Shown here piece after piece: positions 39,628 to 48,416 of a stretch of DNA of 57,730 bases. Under the pieces are notes generated by a model. It was given only the letters and a program-made list of their open reading frames with translations, was not told the origin of the DNA and ran no database searches. This stretch comes from a bacterium (lineage in GTDB: Bacteria; Bacillota; Clostridia; Oscillospirales; Oscillospiraceae). The position numbers were made by a program, and so were the translations under genes. The DNA is taken from contig JAHYYS010000003.1 of the NCBI GenBank assembly GCA_019424865.1, positions 1 to 57,730 of the forward strand, in the 5' to 3' direction. Position 1 is the stretch's first letter; each line of letters opens with the position of its first letter.

Positions 39628-40488
39628 GTGGAAAAAGGATTTAAGGACGTCTGGGCCAGCCTGCGCCGCAGCAAGACGGGGATGGTGGGCCTGATTCTGG
39701 TGCTGATTATCATTTTCTGCGCCATTTTTGCCCATGTGCTGGCCCCCTGCGACCCCATGGAACAAAATGTGATGAACAAGCTGGCCGACCCCATCTGGGG
39801 GGAGCGGGCTGTGGAAGGGCATCTGCTGGGCACCGACCAGCTGGGCCGCGACATCCTCTCCCGGCTGCTGTACGGCTCCCGGGTGACCCTGATCGTGGCC
39901 CTGGCCGGCACGGTGGTGGGCGGCATTGTGGGCGTGGTCCTGGGCAGCCTGGCCGGCTACTATGGAAAATGGGTGGACGCGGTCATTATGCGCCTGGTGG
40001 ATATCCAGCTGTGCTTCCCCTTCACCCTGCTGGCCCTGTTCATCGCCGCGGTGCTGGGCTCCAGCCTGGGCAATGTCATCCTGATTGCCGGCATTACCAG
40101 CTGGGTACGGTACGCCCGGCTGGTCCGGGGAGAAATTCTGGGCATCAAGGAAATGGAGTATGTGGAGGCCATCCGCGCCACCGGCGGCACGGATATCCGG
40201 ATCATCTTCAAGCATATCCTGCCCAATATCATCAGCTCGGTGATCGTCATTGCCACCCTGGAGATGGCCAAGATTGTCCTGATTGAGGCCTCTCTCAGCT
40301 TCCTGGGCTACGGCGTGCCCATCACCGTCCCCACCTGGGGCCGCATGCTCAGCGAGGCGCGGACCAATATCCTCACCAATCCGTGGCAGTGTATCCTGCC
40401 CGGGCTGTGTATCACCCTCACCGTGCTGGGGGTCAACCTGCTGGGGGATTGGCTGCGGGACTATCTGGACCCCAAACTGGATGTGTAA
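39628..40488 (+). CDS. Dipeptide ABC transporter permease (DppC-like)
   Basis: 286 residues from a GTG at 39628 with GGGGGGAG about 6 bases upstream. N-terminal FKDVWASLRRSKTGMVGLILV is the OppC/DppC N-terminal helix, the GTDQLGRDILSRLLYGSRVTL signature follows, and the EAA loop is YVEAIRATGGTDIRIIFKHI. About six membrane segments. It pairs with the DppB-like subunit. Next gene (ATPase) starts 15 bases downstream. Confidence 0.95.
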   Translation: MEKGFKDVWASLRRSKTGMVGLILVLIIIFCAIFAHVLAPCDPMEQNVMNKLADPIWGERAVEGHLLGTDQLGRDILSRLLYGSRVTLIVALAGTVVGGIVGVVLGSLAGYYGKWVDAVIMRLVDIQLCFPFTLLALFIAAVLGSSLGNVILIAGITSWVRYARLVRGEILGIKEMEYVEAIRATGGTDIRIIFKHILPNIISSVIVIATLEMAKIVLIEASLSFLGYGVPITVPTWGRMLSEARTNILTNPWQCILPGLCITLTVLGVNLLGDWLRDYLDPKLDV

Positions 40489-40503
40489 AGGGGGAGCGAA
40501 ATC

Positions 40504-41529
40504 ATGACTGACCAACCATTGCTGTCCGTAGAGGACCTGAGCGTCGCCTTTAAAACCAAATACGGCTCCGCCGCCGCGGTCAACCACATCAGCTTCTCCC
40601 TGGCGAAGGGGGAAAAGCTGGGTCTGGTGGGGGAGTCCGGGTCAGGCAAGAGCGTGACCTCCAAAAGCATTATCCGCCTGCTGGCCAGCCCGCCGGCCCA
40701 GATCACCGGAAGCATCCGCCTGAACGGCGAGGAGCTGCTCACCAAGTCAGAGCGGCAGATGTGCGAGATCCGGGGCAACAAGATCTCCATGATCTTTCAG
40801 GAGCCCATGGTCAGCCTGGATCCTCTGTTTCCCATCGGCGACCAGCTGCGGGAGGTGGTCCTTCTGCACAAAAAGGCGGGCCGGGCGGAGGCAGACCGGC
40901 TGGCCGTGGAAATGCTGCGGACGGTGGGCATTCCCAGCCCGGAGACCCGGCTGAAGCAGTATCCCTTCGAGCTGTCCGGCGGCATGCGCCAGCGGGTGAT
41001 GATCGCCATGGCCCTGCTGTGCGACCCGGAGCTGCTCATCGCCGACGAGCCCACCACCGCCCTGGATGTGACCATCCAGGCGCAGATTCTGGACCTGCTG
41101 CGCTCCATCAACGAAAAGCTGGGCACCTCCATCATCCTGATTACCCACGACCTGGGGGTGGTGGCCTCCATGGTGGACACCGTGGCCGTGATGTACTGTG
41201 GCCACATTGTGGAAAAGGCGGACGTGTACACCATCTTCCGTCATCCGCTCCATCCCTATACAGAGGGGCTGCTGCGCTCCATCCCCCGTATGGATGACAC
41301 CCAGGGGGAGTTGCAGACCATTGAGGGGAGCGTCCCCAGCATCTACAACATGCCGGAGGGCTGCGCCTTCCACAACCGCTGCGCCCAGTGCCGGGCGATC
41401 TGCCAAAAGCAGCTGCCCCCGGTGGTCCAGGCCGAGGAGGGGCATCTGGTCCAGTGCTGGAAATACACCGACCAGTGGGCGCAGGCTCAGCCGGCCCGGG
41501 CCGGAGAAGGGGGGAGCGAGCATGTCTGA
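40504..41529 (+). CDS. Dipeptide ABC transporter ATPase (DppD-like)
   Basis: 341 residues with Walker A GESGSGKS, signature LSGGMRQR, Walker B LLIADEPTTALD and switch His in LITHDLGVV. The C-terminal oligopeptide-transporter extension has the Cys cluster CAFHNRCAQCRAICQK that may hold an iron-sulfur or structural metal site, as known in some Dpp/Opp ATPases. It overlaps the next ATPase gene by 8 bases. Cytoplasmic face of the importer. Confidence 0.95.
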   Translation: MTDQPLLSVEDLSVAFKTKYGSAAAVNHISFSLAKGEKLGLVGESGSGKSVTSKSIIRLLASPPAQITGSIRLNGEELLTKSERQMCEIRGNKISMIFQEPMVSLDPLFPIGDQLREVVLLHKKAGRAEADRLAVEMLRTVGIPSPETRLKQYPFELSGGMRQRVMIAMALLCDPELLIADEPTTALDVTIQAQILDLLRSINEKLGTSIILITHDLGVVASMVDTVAVMYCGHIVEKADVYTIFRHPLHPYTEGLLRSIPRMDDTQGELQTIEGSVPSIYNMPEGCAFHNRCAQCRAICQKQLPPVVQAEEGHLVQCWKYTDQWAQAQPARAGEGGSEHV

Positions 41530-42511
41530 ACGTCCAGTCCTTCTGAAGGTGGACAATGTCAAAAAGTGGTTCCCCGTGCGCAAGGGCGTCTTTGCCAAGG
41601 TCACCCAGTATGTCAAGGCGGTGGACGGGGTCTCCCTGAGTATCCGGGAGGGCGAGACCCTGGGCATCGTGGGCGAGTCCGGCTGCGGCAAATCCACCCT
41701 GGCCCGGGTGATGATGCGCCTGCTGGAGCCCACCGAGGGGACCGTGTACTTCCAGGGGCAGGATATGACCCGCGCCGACAAAGAGGCGCTGCGCCACATG
41801 CGCCGGAATATCCAGATCATTTTCCAGGACCCCTATGCCTCTCTCAACCCGCGGCAGCGGGTGGCCGACATCCTGACAGAGCCCTATGAGATCCACCACC
41901 TGGGGACAAAGCAGGAGGCCATGAAGCGGGCCGGGGAGCTGCTGGATCTGGTGGGGCTGCCCCAGGACAGCATGCGCAAGTTTCCCCACGAATTTTCCGG
42001 CGGACAGCGCCAGCGGCTGTGCATTGCCCGGGCGCTGGTGGTAAGCCCCAAGCTGATTGTGTGCGACGAGTGCGTCTCGGCCCTGGATGTGTCCATCCAG
42101 GCCCAGATTATCAACCTGCTGACCCGCCTGCAGCGGCAGCTGGGCATCGCTCTGGTCTTTGTCTCCCACGACCTGCGGGTGGTTCAGCACATCTCCAGCC
42201 AAGTGGCGGTGATGTATCTGGGCAAGGTGGTGGAGTATGCGGACAAGACCGAGCTCTTTGCCAATCCCACCCACCCCTATACCAAGGCGCTGCTGTCCGC
42301 CGTCCCCCTGCCCGACCCCACGCTGAAGCAGGAGCGCATTATTCTGCAGGGGGACCTGCCCAGCCCCATCGCAGTCCCGTCGGGCTGTCCCTTCCATCCC
42401 CGCTGCTTTGCGGCCGGGCCGGCGTGCAGCGACACGGTGCCGGAGGCCCGGGCGGTTTCTCAACAAGGTCATATCTGCAGCTGTCTGCTGTGCGGCCAGC
42501 CGCAGGCGTGA
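41522..42511 (+). CDS. Dipeptide ABC transporter ATPase (DppF-like)
   Basis: 329 residues from the ATG at 41522, eight bases inside the previous gene. Walker A GESGCGKST, signature FSGGQRQR, Walker B LIVCDECVSALD (Cys in place of the usual Pro after the catalytic Glu) and switch His in FVSHDLRVV. C-terminal extension with CPFHPRCFAAGPAC. Second ATPase of the heterodimeric motor. The DEC in place of DEP is unusual but does not remove the catalytic Glu. Confidence 0.95.
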   Translation: MSERPVLLKVDNVKKWFPVRKGVFAKVTQYVKAVDGVSLSIREGETLGIVGESGCGKSTLARVMMRLLEPTEGTVYFQGQDMTRADKEALRHMRRNIQIIFQDPYASLNPRQRVADILTEPYEIHHLGTKQEAMKRAGELLDLVGLPQDSMRKFPHEFSGGQRQRLCIARALVVSPKLIVCDECVSALDVSIQAQIINLLTRLQRQLGIALVFVSHDLRVVQHISSQVAVMYLGKVVEYADKTELFANPTHPYTKALLSAVPLPDPTLKQERIILQGDLPSPIAVPSGCPFHPRCFAAGPACSDTVPEARAVSQQGHICSCLLCGQPQA

Positions 42512-42524
42512 GGAGGTAATTTTG

Positions 42525-43622
42525 ATGAATTCACAGTACGAACACGCCTATTGCCAGGTGTCCGGCACCCCCTTTGAGCGGGGCGTCCAGCAGGGGCAGG
42601 AGCTGTCCGCCGCCATCCGGCGCAATCTGGAGACGGTCCACCGCAAGCTGGAGCAGGAGAAGGTGGACATGGAGGCCTATCAGCGCTTTGTGTCCCGAAA
42701 TCTGAAATTTTTCCAGAACAGCCGCCCGGAGATGTACGAGGAGCTCCAGGGTATTGCCCAGGGCAGCGGCCTGCCGCTGAATGACATTTTGCTGCTGAAT
42801 ATCCCCGCCTATTTCCTGTGCGAGTCCTTCCGACACATCACCCAGGAGTGCAGTATGCTGTGCGTCCGGGGCAAGGCCACCGCCGACGGCTGCACCTACA
42901 TTATTAAAAACCGGGATATGACCATGCCCCTGGAGCAGGCATTGATCCATCATGTATATTCCGACGGCCTGGAGATCATCGAGGTGGGTGGGGCCGGCAT
43001 CCTCACCTATCCCGCCGTGGGCATCAACAGCCACGGCCTGGCGGTGACCACCACCGGCTTCTGGTCTGAAAAGGACCCCACCCGCACAGAGCGGGTAGAG
43101 GAGGCCGACATTTTCCTGAATGTCCGGGTGCTGCTGACCACCTGTAAGACCGCCGCCGAGGCGGTGGAATTCTGCCGCACCGCCCCCCGGATGAACGGAC
43201 TGAACGTGATTGCCGCCGACCCCAGCGAGGCCTATCTGGTAGAGATGACCGCCGATGAGATCTATGTGGAAAAGGACGAGGGGCAGGGGGTTCTCTACCG
43301 GACCAACCACCTGGTCAGCGGCCAGCTCAGCCACTACAACCCCCCTCCGGAGAACTACCCCTCCACCCGCAAGCGCTATGAGCGCATCACCCAGATGGTG
43401 GAGGAGCGGTACGGCTCCCTGCGGTTCCAGGACCTCTATCGGATTATGTCCGATCACGTCAATGAACCCAACTGCATCTGCCGCCACCCCCAGGAGGGTG
43501 CTCCGGGGGCAACCGTTTCCTGTACTTTGTGCGCGGTAGAGGATTTCGAGGTATGGACTACCCTGCGCAACCCCTGCATGGCCCTGCCTCACACCAATAT
43601 TTTGAAGCCGGCGCGGAAGTGA
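42525..43622 (+). CDS. C45-family Ntn hydrolase/acyltransferase (acyl-CoA:6-APA acyltransferase-like)
   Basis: 365 residues from the ATG at 42525 (AGGAGG 8 bases upstream). The N-terminal helical part (GTPFERGVQQGQELSAAIRRN) is typical of family C45. The putative autoprocessing site lies before Cys in HITQECSMLCVRGKATADG, and YIIKNRDMTM supplies the Asn/Arg/Asp pattern seen next to Ntn nucleophiles; GINSHGLAVTTTGFW follows. Such enzymes self-cleave to expose an N-terminal Cys and hydrolyse or transfer amides such as N-acyl amino acids, peptides or beta-lactam-type side chains. As the last gene of the peptide importer operon without a signal peptide, it probably cleaves the imported compound in the cytoplasm. 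Confidence 0.9.
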   Translation: MNSQYEHAYCQVSGTPFERGVQQGQELSAAIRRNLETVHRKLEQEKVDMEAYQRFVSRNLKFFQNSRPEMYEELQGIAQGSGLPLNDILLLNIPAYFLCESFRHITQECSMLCVRGKATADGCTYIIKNRDMTMPLEQALIHHVYSDGLEIIEVGGAGILTYPAVGINSHGLAVTTTGFWSEKDPTRTERVEEADIFLNVRVLLTTCKTAAEAVEFCRTAPRMNGLNVIAADPSEAYLVEMTADEIYVEKDEGQGVLYRTNHLVSGQLSHYNPPPENYPSTRKRYERITQMVEERYGSLRFQDLYRIMSDHVNEPNCICRHPQEGAPGATVSCTLCAVEDFEVWTTLRNPCMALPHTNILKPARK

Positions 43623-43640
43623 TTCCCTCTCTTCCGAAAA

Positions 43641-43681
43641 AAGCCCCTTCCCGGTCCCATGTTGGGACCGGGAAGGGGCTT
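43641..43681. terminator. Perfect 18-base-pair hairpin after the dpp operon
   Basis: AAGCCCCTTCCCGGTCCC and its exact complement flank ATGTT, 18 bases past the C45 stop. The T run lies on the minus strand (GGCTTTTTTCGG), so it terminates best in that direction. Confidence 0.75.
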
Positions 43682-43688
43682 GAGACTG

Positions 43689-43738
43689 TCGAAAAAGTGG
43701 CTTGTCAATTTCTATCAATTGACAAGCCACTTTTTCGA
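43689..43738. terminator. Second perfect hairpin, bidirectional terminator
   Basis: Arms TCGAAAAAGTGGCTTGTCAATT (43689-43710) and the complement (43717-43738) flank TCTATC; both ends carry five T residues on their respective strands (CACTTTTTCGA). It is eight bases from the previous hairpin. Confidence 0.8.
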
Positions 43739-43842
43739 GAAAGGCTGCACGAAAGACAGCCCTCGATGTCGTCGTCACAAGCTGCGGATCGCTTGTATCC
43801 GTGTAAACCCGGATACTCGTTCCCTCCGCTGCTCCTCCTCTC

Positions 43843-43895
43843 CCACGAAAACCACAGTTTCCCTTGGGCTCTCAGGGAAACCGTGGTTTTTGTGG
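43843..43895. repeat. Long imperfect inverted repeat in the 43739-44121 gap
   Basis: CCACGAAAACCACAGTTTCC begins the left arm (43843-43864) and AGGGAAACCGTGGTTTTTGT the right arm (43874-43895); 22-base arms match at all but two positions around a 9-base loop. The same gap holds GTCATTTCCG/CGGAAATGAC (43935-43944, 43958-43967) and a TGCGGC/GCCGCA stem near 43985. No gene is visible; this is a cluster of intergenic hairpins. Confidence 0.7.
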
Positions 43896-44083
43896 GGACC
43901 CAGGAAAAAAGTCGGACTGTTTTTCGTGAGAGGTGTCATTTCCGACGTACATGCCGCCGGAAATGACGGATTAAATTTTATTCCTGCGGCTGCGGCCGCA
44001 GGAACTCCCTGCGGGAGGGCCCCTGCGGGCGGAGCGCGGGGAGAAATTTCCGCCTGTATCTGAAAAAATCTCCACAGGAAATT

Positions 44084-44102
44084 CACAATTGTGTGCTATA
44101 CT
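44084..44102 (+). promoter_or_regulatory. Extended -10 promoter and palindrome before the two-component system
   Basis: TGCTATACT (44094-44102) is an extended -10 element; the 10-base palindrome CACAATTGTG (44084-44093) lies just upstream in the spacer. The transcript would start about 13 bases before the GTG start, with no good ribosome binding site. Confidence 0.45.
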
Positions 44103-44121
44103 GCCCTGCGGGTGATTTCTT

Positions 44122-44790
44122 GTGAAAAACATTTTGATTGTGGAGGACGAGCCGGACATTCAGGAGCTGCTGTGCGCCTATCTCAAGGACGCGGGCTATG
44201 AGACCGCCGTGGCCGGGGACGGCGTGGAGGCGCTGGCCCTGTTTCAGGCCCGGCCCTTTGATTTGGTGCTGTTGGACGTGATGCTGCCCAAAATTGACGG
44301 CTTTGGGGTGTGCGAGGTGATCCGCCGGCAGTCCCAGGTGCCCATTCTGATGCTCACTGCCCTGGACGGGGAGGAGGAGCAGCTGCGGGGCTTCCGGCTG
44401 AACATTGACGACTATGTAACCAAGCCCTTCTCCATGCCCGTTCTGCTGGAGAAGATTCGGGTGATCCTCCGCCGGAGCGCGGGGGCGGAGGAGGAGCGCT
44501 GCCTGCGCTGCCGGGAGCTGGTGCTCCATCCGGAAACCAGGGAGGCGGTGCTGTCCGGCCGCCCCCTGGAGCTGACCGCCCGGGAGTTTGAGCTGCTCCA
44601 AACCCTTCTGTCCGCCCCCGGCCGGGTGTTCACCCGGGAGATGCTGCTCTCCCGTCTGTGGGGCTATGACTTCTATGGGGACGAGCGGGTGGTGGACAGC
44701 CATATCAAGAACCTGCGCCGCAAGCTGGGCCGGGACTACATTGAAACCGTGAGGGGGGTGGGCTATCGTGCTGCGAAGGAAGATGGCTGA
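44122..44790 (+). CDS. OmpR/PhoB-type response regulator
   Basis: 222 residues from a GTG at 44122 with a weak ribosome binding site. Receiver domain: NILIVEDEPDIQELL, phosphoacceptor Asp52 in LVLLDVMLPKIDGFG, Thr in ILMLTALDG and Lys in DYVTKPFS. The C-terminal winged helix (LTAREFELLQTLLSAPGRVF, DSHIKNLRRKLG, YIETVRGVGYR) binds DNA. It overlaps the sensor kinase gene by 23 bases. Likely targets are nearby: the ABC exporter genes 47556-51329 would be a usual partner, but that link is inferred. Confidence 0.95.
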   Translation: MKNILIVEDEPDIQELLCAYLKDAGYETAVAGDGVEALALFQARPFDLVLLDVMLPKIDGFGVCEVIRRQSQVPILMLTALDGEEEQLRGFRLNIDDYVTKPFSMPVLLEKIRVILRRSAGAEEERCLRCRELVLHPETREAVLSGRPLELTAREFELLQTLLSAPGRVFTREMLLSRLWGYDFYGDERVVDSHIKNLRRKLGRDYIETVRGVGYRAAKEDG

Positions 44791-46288
44791 AAGCCTGACC
44801 GTCCGCATTTTCCTGATCACGTTTTTCATTCTGCTCTCGGCCGGGGCTGTCACCTTCGGCCTTATCGCCTGGGCCACCCCCAGCACCTATACCGCCGTGG
44901 TCACCGACGACCTGACGGCCCAGGTGGACGCGCTGGTGGAAAAGCTGACCGGCACGGCGCTGGAGGACTGCGGCCCTGTGCTGGATGCCTTTATCCGCGC
45001 CTCCGGGGCGGAGGCCATGCTGGTGGGGCCGGATGGCCGGATGGCCGATACCGGTTCCCAGCTGGCCGTCCGGTCGGTTTACGAGGATGATTCCATGCTT
45101 GTTACCGCCGCCCAGGGGGATGCCGCCGTGACCTACGATGCGGGCGCATCCGCGTCAGAGGATACGGTGGCCGTCACCATGTCCGAACAGGCCACCGTCA
45201 CTGCAAAGGTGCAGTTTGCCGGACAGGAGGGGCCCTGCACCCTCTACGTCACCCCCCGGATGGAGGCGGAAAATCTGGCGGTGCGGGCCCTGGTGCAAAT
45301 GGCGCCGTGGCTGCTGCTGGCGCTGCTGGTGTTCTCCCTGCTGTGCGCCCTGGTCTACTCCCGGTATATCACCCGGCCCATGGTGCGGCTCAGCGGCATC
45401 GCGGGGAAGCTGGCCCGGCTGGACTTTCAGTGGACCTGCGGCGAGAAGCGGCGGGACGAGATTGGCCGGCTGGGCCGCAGCCTGGACGAGATGGCGGGAA
45501 AGCTCTCCGCCGCCCTGCGGGAGCTGGAGAGCGCCAACCGCGCGCTGAAGGGGGAGGTGGCCCGGGAGCGGGAGCTGGACCGGCAGCGGATGGCCTTTTT
45601 CAACGCCGCCTCCCACGAGCTGAAAACCCCGGTCACCATTTTGAAGGGGCAGCTTTCCGGCATGCTGGAGGGCGTGGGGGTGTATCAGGACCGGGACAAG
45701 TATCTGCTCCGCTCCCTCCAGGTGACGGGACGGATGGAAAACCTGATTGGGGAGATGCTGGCCATCTCCCGGATGGAGGCGGGCGCCGCCCCCCTCCGGC
45801 GGGAGCGGGTGGAGCTGTCCGCCCTGATGGAGGAACAGCTGGCGCTGGATCGGGAGCTGATGGAACAGCGGGGCCAGCGGCTGGTGTCGGACCTGACGCC
45901 GGAAATCGCCGTCACCGGCGACCCGTCCCTTCTGGGCAAGGCGGTGGGAAACCTGCTATCCAACGCCTCCCTCTATTCGCCGGAGGGGGCGGAAATCCGG
46001 GTGTGGTGCGGGCTATTGGGCGGACGCCCGGCGCTGACCGTGGAGAACACGGCGGCTCATGTCAGCGAAGACGCCCTGCCCCGTCTGTTCGAGGCCTTCT
46101 ACCGGGCCGAGGGCTCCCGGAACCGGAGCACCGGAGGCAGCGGCCTGGGGCTCTATCTGGTCAAAATGATTCTGGACCGGCACGAGGCGGCCTGTACCAT
46201 TGAAAACACACAGGAGGGGGTGAAAGCGGAGGTGCGGTTTTTTCCGCGCCCCAGTAGTGGACTTCCGGCCGAAGGTATGGTACGATGA
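44768..46288 (+). CDS. Membrane sensor histidine kinase
   Basis: 506 residues from a GTG at 44768; ATG 44783 is an alternative. Layout: membrane segment (about residues 12-35), extracytoplasmic sensor of about 140 residues rich in Thr/Ala/Asp, second membrane segment (about 176-200), HAMP linker, HisKA with phosphorylated His283 in AASHELKTPVTILKGQL, and HATPase with NLLSNASLYSPEGAEI and GGSGLGLYLVKMIL. EnvZ/OmpR-class sensor for an outside signal that cannot be named. Its stop overlaps nothing recognisable downstream; the hydrolase gene starts 38 bases later. Confidence 0.95.
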   Translation: MLRRKMAESLTVRIFLITFFILLSAGAVTFGLIAWATPSTYTAVVTDDLTAQVDALVEKLTGTALEDCGPVLDAFIRASGAEAMLVGPDGRMADTGSQLAVRSVYEDDSMLVTAAQGDAAVTYDAGASASEDTVAVTMSEQATVTAKVQFAGQEGPCTLYVTPRMEAENLAVRALVQMAPWLLLALLVFSLLCALVYSRYITRPMVRLSGIAGKLARLDFQWTCGEKRRDEIGRLGRSLDEMAGKLSAALRELESANRALKGEVARERELDRQRMAFFNAASHELKTPVTILKGQLSGMLEGVGVYQDRDKYLLRSLQVTGRMENLIGEMLAISRMEAGAAPLRRERVELSALMEEQLALDRELMEQRGQRLVSDLTPEIAVTGDPSLLGKAVGNLLSNASLYSPEGAEIRVWCGLLGGRPALTVENTAAHVSEDALPRLFEAFYRAEGSRNRSTGGSGLGLYLVKMILDRHEAACTIENTQEGVKAEVRFFPRPSSGLPAEGMVR

Positions 46289-46326
46289 ACAAAACACACC
46301 TAAACTGCCGAAGGGAAAGGGTACCT

Positions 46327-46956
46327 ATGGAACAAATCATTTTAATCCACGGATCCGGGCATAAGGCGGCCAGCTGGACGGAGACGGTTTCCTGCCTGGA
46401 TTGCCGGGAGGACGTCCTGTGCCCCGAGCTCTCCGCCCTGCTTGGGGGGAAGGAGGCCGGCTATCCCAGCCTCTATGCGGCGTTTGCGGATTACTGCGCC
46501 GAAACCGGCGGACCGGTCCACCTGTGCGGCCTCTCCCTGGGCGGGATTCTGGCGTTGAACTATGTGCTGGATTTCCCGGACAAGGTCAGGACACTGGTGT
46601 TGATCGGCACGCCCCACAAGGTCCCCAAAGCGGCGTTTGCACTGCAGAATCTGGTGTTCCGGCTTTTGCCCAAATCCATGTTTGAGACTATGGCCTTTGA
46701 CAAGAAAAACACCTTCGCCCTGGGGAACTCCATGAAAAATCTGGATTTCAGCGGCCGGGTGCCCGCCATCCGGTGCCCCACCCTGATTCTCTGCGGAGAA
46801 AAGGACAGCGCGAACCTGAAATCCGCCCGCTTCCTGGCCCAAAACATCAAGGGTGCGGAATTACAGGTCATCGAGCACACGGGGCATGTGGTGAATGAGG
46901 AAAACCCGAAGGCGCTGGCGGATCGGCTGAACGCCTTTTATTCCGCACATTCCTGA
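46327..46956 (+). CDS. Alpha/beta hydrolase
   Basis: 209 residues from the ATG at 46327 (GGGAAAGGG about 6 bases upstream); an in-frame ATG at 46285 overlapping the kinase gene lacks a site. Oxyanion motif IHGSGHKAASW, nucleophile elbow CGLSLGG (Ser about residue 75), acidic residue in CGEKDSANL and catalytic His in EHTGHVVNEE: a complete catalytic triad. No signal peptide, so a cytoplasmic esterase or similar. It may share a transcript with the two-component genes, but its substrate is unknown. Confidence 0.9.
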   Translation: MEQIILIHGSGHKAASWTETVSCLDCREDVLCPELSALLGGKEAGYPSLYAAFADYCAETGGPVHLCGLSLGGILALNYVLDFPDKVRTLVLIGTPHKVPKAAFALQNLVFRLLPKSMFETMAFDKKNTFALGNSMKNLDFSGRVPAIRCPTLILCGEKDSANLKSARFLAQNIKGAELQVIEHTGHVVNEENPKALADRLNAFYSAHS

Positions 46957-47045
46957 CGGCCCGCCGGGCCACTTGGAAACCCCAAGTCCGCTGCGGATCG
47001 CAGAGGTGCGAATATCCTCAGTGTGCGAGGTGAAATAATGAAAAA

Positions 47046-47414
47046 ATGAAGAAAATAGGGCTTGCTTGTATAGTGTGCTTTTCTCTGGCGCTGTTAAGCG
47101 CCTGCAATCATGCCGCATTCAATGGCAGCAGTACAGGAAATGACACTCAATTTATCATGGAATACAGTATCTTAAATACTTCCGATTATAGAGAGATGGC
47201 GTTGAAAGCGGGAGATGTCATTGATACAATCATCGTCAGTGATGATGGAAGTGTGGATATCCAGATAGAAAACAGTGCGGGAGCGTCTGTCTATTCGCAG
47301 AGGGATGTGCCCACTTCTGCGTTTGAAATTGTGATTTCCCAAGACGATACTTACACATTTACGGTTACGGGCCACAGAGCCAAAGGAAGCGTCAGTTTTA
47401 TCAAAAGAGATTGA
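47046..47414 (+). CDS. Small hypothetical lipoprotein
   Basis: 122 residues: lipoprotein signal MKKIGLACIVCFSLALLSAC, then about 100 residues predicted to form a compact beta-rich domain (FIMEYSILN, GDVIDTIIVSDDGSVDIQIE, FEIVISQDDTYTFTVTG). It has no recognised family; the pattern resembles secreted beta-sandwich domains. Its DNA is far more AT-rich than the neighbours, which suggests recent acquisition. GAGGTG lies 13 bases upstream of the ATG. A terminator follows directly, so it is probably a single-gene unit. Confidence 0.75.
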   Translation: MKKIGLACIVCFSLALLSACNHAAFNGSSTGNDTQFIMEYSILNTSDYREMALKAGDVIDTIIVSDDGSVDIQIENSAGASVYSQRDVPTSAFEIVISQDDTYTFTVTGHRAKGSVSFIKRD

Positions 47415-47423
47415 AATCAGAAC

Positions 47424-47457
47424 GGGTGACAGCGGGATATGCTGTCACCCCAATTTT
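47424..47457 (+). terminator. Terminator after the small lipoprotein gene
   Basis: GGGTGACAGC (47424-47433) pairs with GCTGTCACCC (47441-47450) and is followed by CAATTTTA. Confidence 0.75.
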
Positions 47458-47555
47458 ATGCTGCACGCGCTCCACAAAAACCACACGTTCCTTCCATCTC
47501 CCCTCCACATCGACCTGGTATCCTGTTCTCATCCCAAGGAGAAAGGAACCCGAAT

Positions 47556-48416
47556 ATGGAACTTAGCATTCAAAATGTCAGCATGACCTATCCCAACGGG
47601 AAGCAGGCGCTGCGGGCGCTGAACCTGGACCTGAAGTCCCCCGGCCTTGTCGGCCTGCTGGGCCCCAACGGGGCGGGCAAGTCCACCCTGATGAAGCTGC
47701 TGGTGTCCGCTCTGCTCCCCACCGCGGGAGCCATCCTGGCGGACGGCCAGCCCCTGGCCAAGGCGGAGCGGCAGCTGAAGGCAAAGCTGGGCTATCTGCC
47801 CCAGGACTTCGGGCTGTTTGACGAGCTGACCGTCACGGAGTTTCTGGACTACATGGCCGCCCTGAAGGGGCTGCGGGAGGCGAAGAAGGCCGTCCGGGAG
47901 GCCGTGCAGGCCGTCAATCTGGAGGAGAAGGCCCGGGCCAAAATCCGCACCCTGTCCGGCGGCCAGCGCCAGCGGGTGGGCATCGCCCAGGCCCTGCTGG
48001 GGGACCCGGCCCTTCTGATTCTGGACGAGCCCACGGTGGGCCTGGACCCGGAGGAGCGCATCCACTTCCGCAACCTGTTCTCCCGGACGGCCCAGGACCG
48101 GCTGGTGCTGTTGTCCACCCATATCATTGAGGATGTGCAGTCGGTGTGCGGCAGCCTGGTGGTGATGAACCACGGCCGGATTTTGTTTGCCGGCACCCCG
48201 GAGGCACTGATTCAGTCCGCCGCCGGCCACGTGGGCGTATTTTTGGAGCGGGAGGCCGCCCAGGAGCAGGGGCTCCGCATCACCGCCCGGGTGAACACCG
48301 GCGGGGGCGTCCGGTGCCGGGCGGTGGCGGATACCCTCCCCGACTATGTCCGGCCGGCGGAGCCCACCCTGGAGGACGCCTACCTCTATCTCATCTCCCG
48401 GGAGGCGGAACCATGA
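47556..48416 (+). CDS. ABC transporter ATPase (export type)
   Basis: 286 residues from the ATG at 47556 (GAAAGGAA 8 bases upstream). Walker A GPNGAGKST, Q-loop YLPQDFGLF, signature LSGGQRQR, Walker B LLILDEPTVGLD, switch His in LLSTHIIED. About 60 C-terminal residues follow the cassette. This is the single-domain ATPase of an ABC-2 type exporter. Its stop overlaps the next gene's ATG (ATGA), so the permease-peptidase fusion is its direct partner. Confidence 0.95.
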   Translation: MELSIQNVSMTYPNGKQALRALNLDLKSPGLVGLLGPNGAGKSTLMKLLVSALLPTAGAILADGQPLAKAERQLKAKLGYLPQDFGLFDELTVTEFLDYMAALKGLREAKKAVREAVQAVNLEEKARAKIRTLSGGQRQRVGIAQALLGDPALLILDEPTVGLDPEERIHFRNLFSRTAQDRLVLLSTHIIEDVQSVCGSLVVMNHGRILFAGTPEALIQSAAGHVGVFLEREAAQEQGLRITARVNTGGGVRCRAVADTLPDYVRPAEPTLEDAYLYLISREAEP

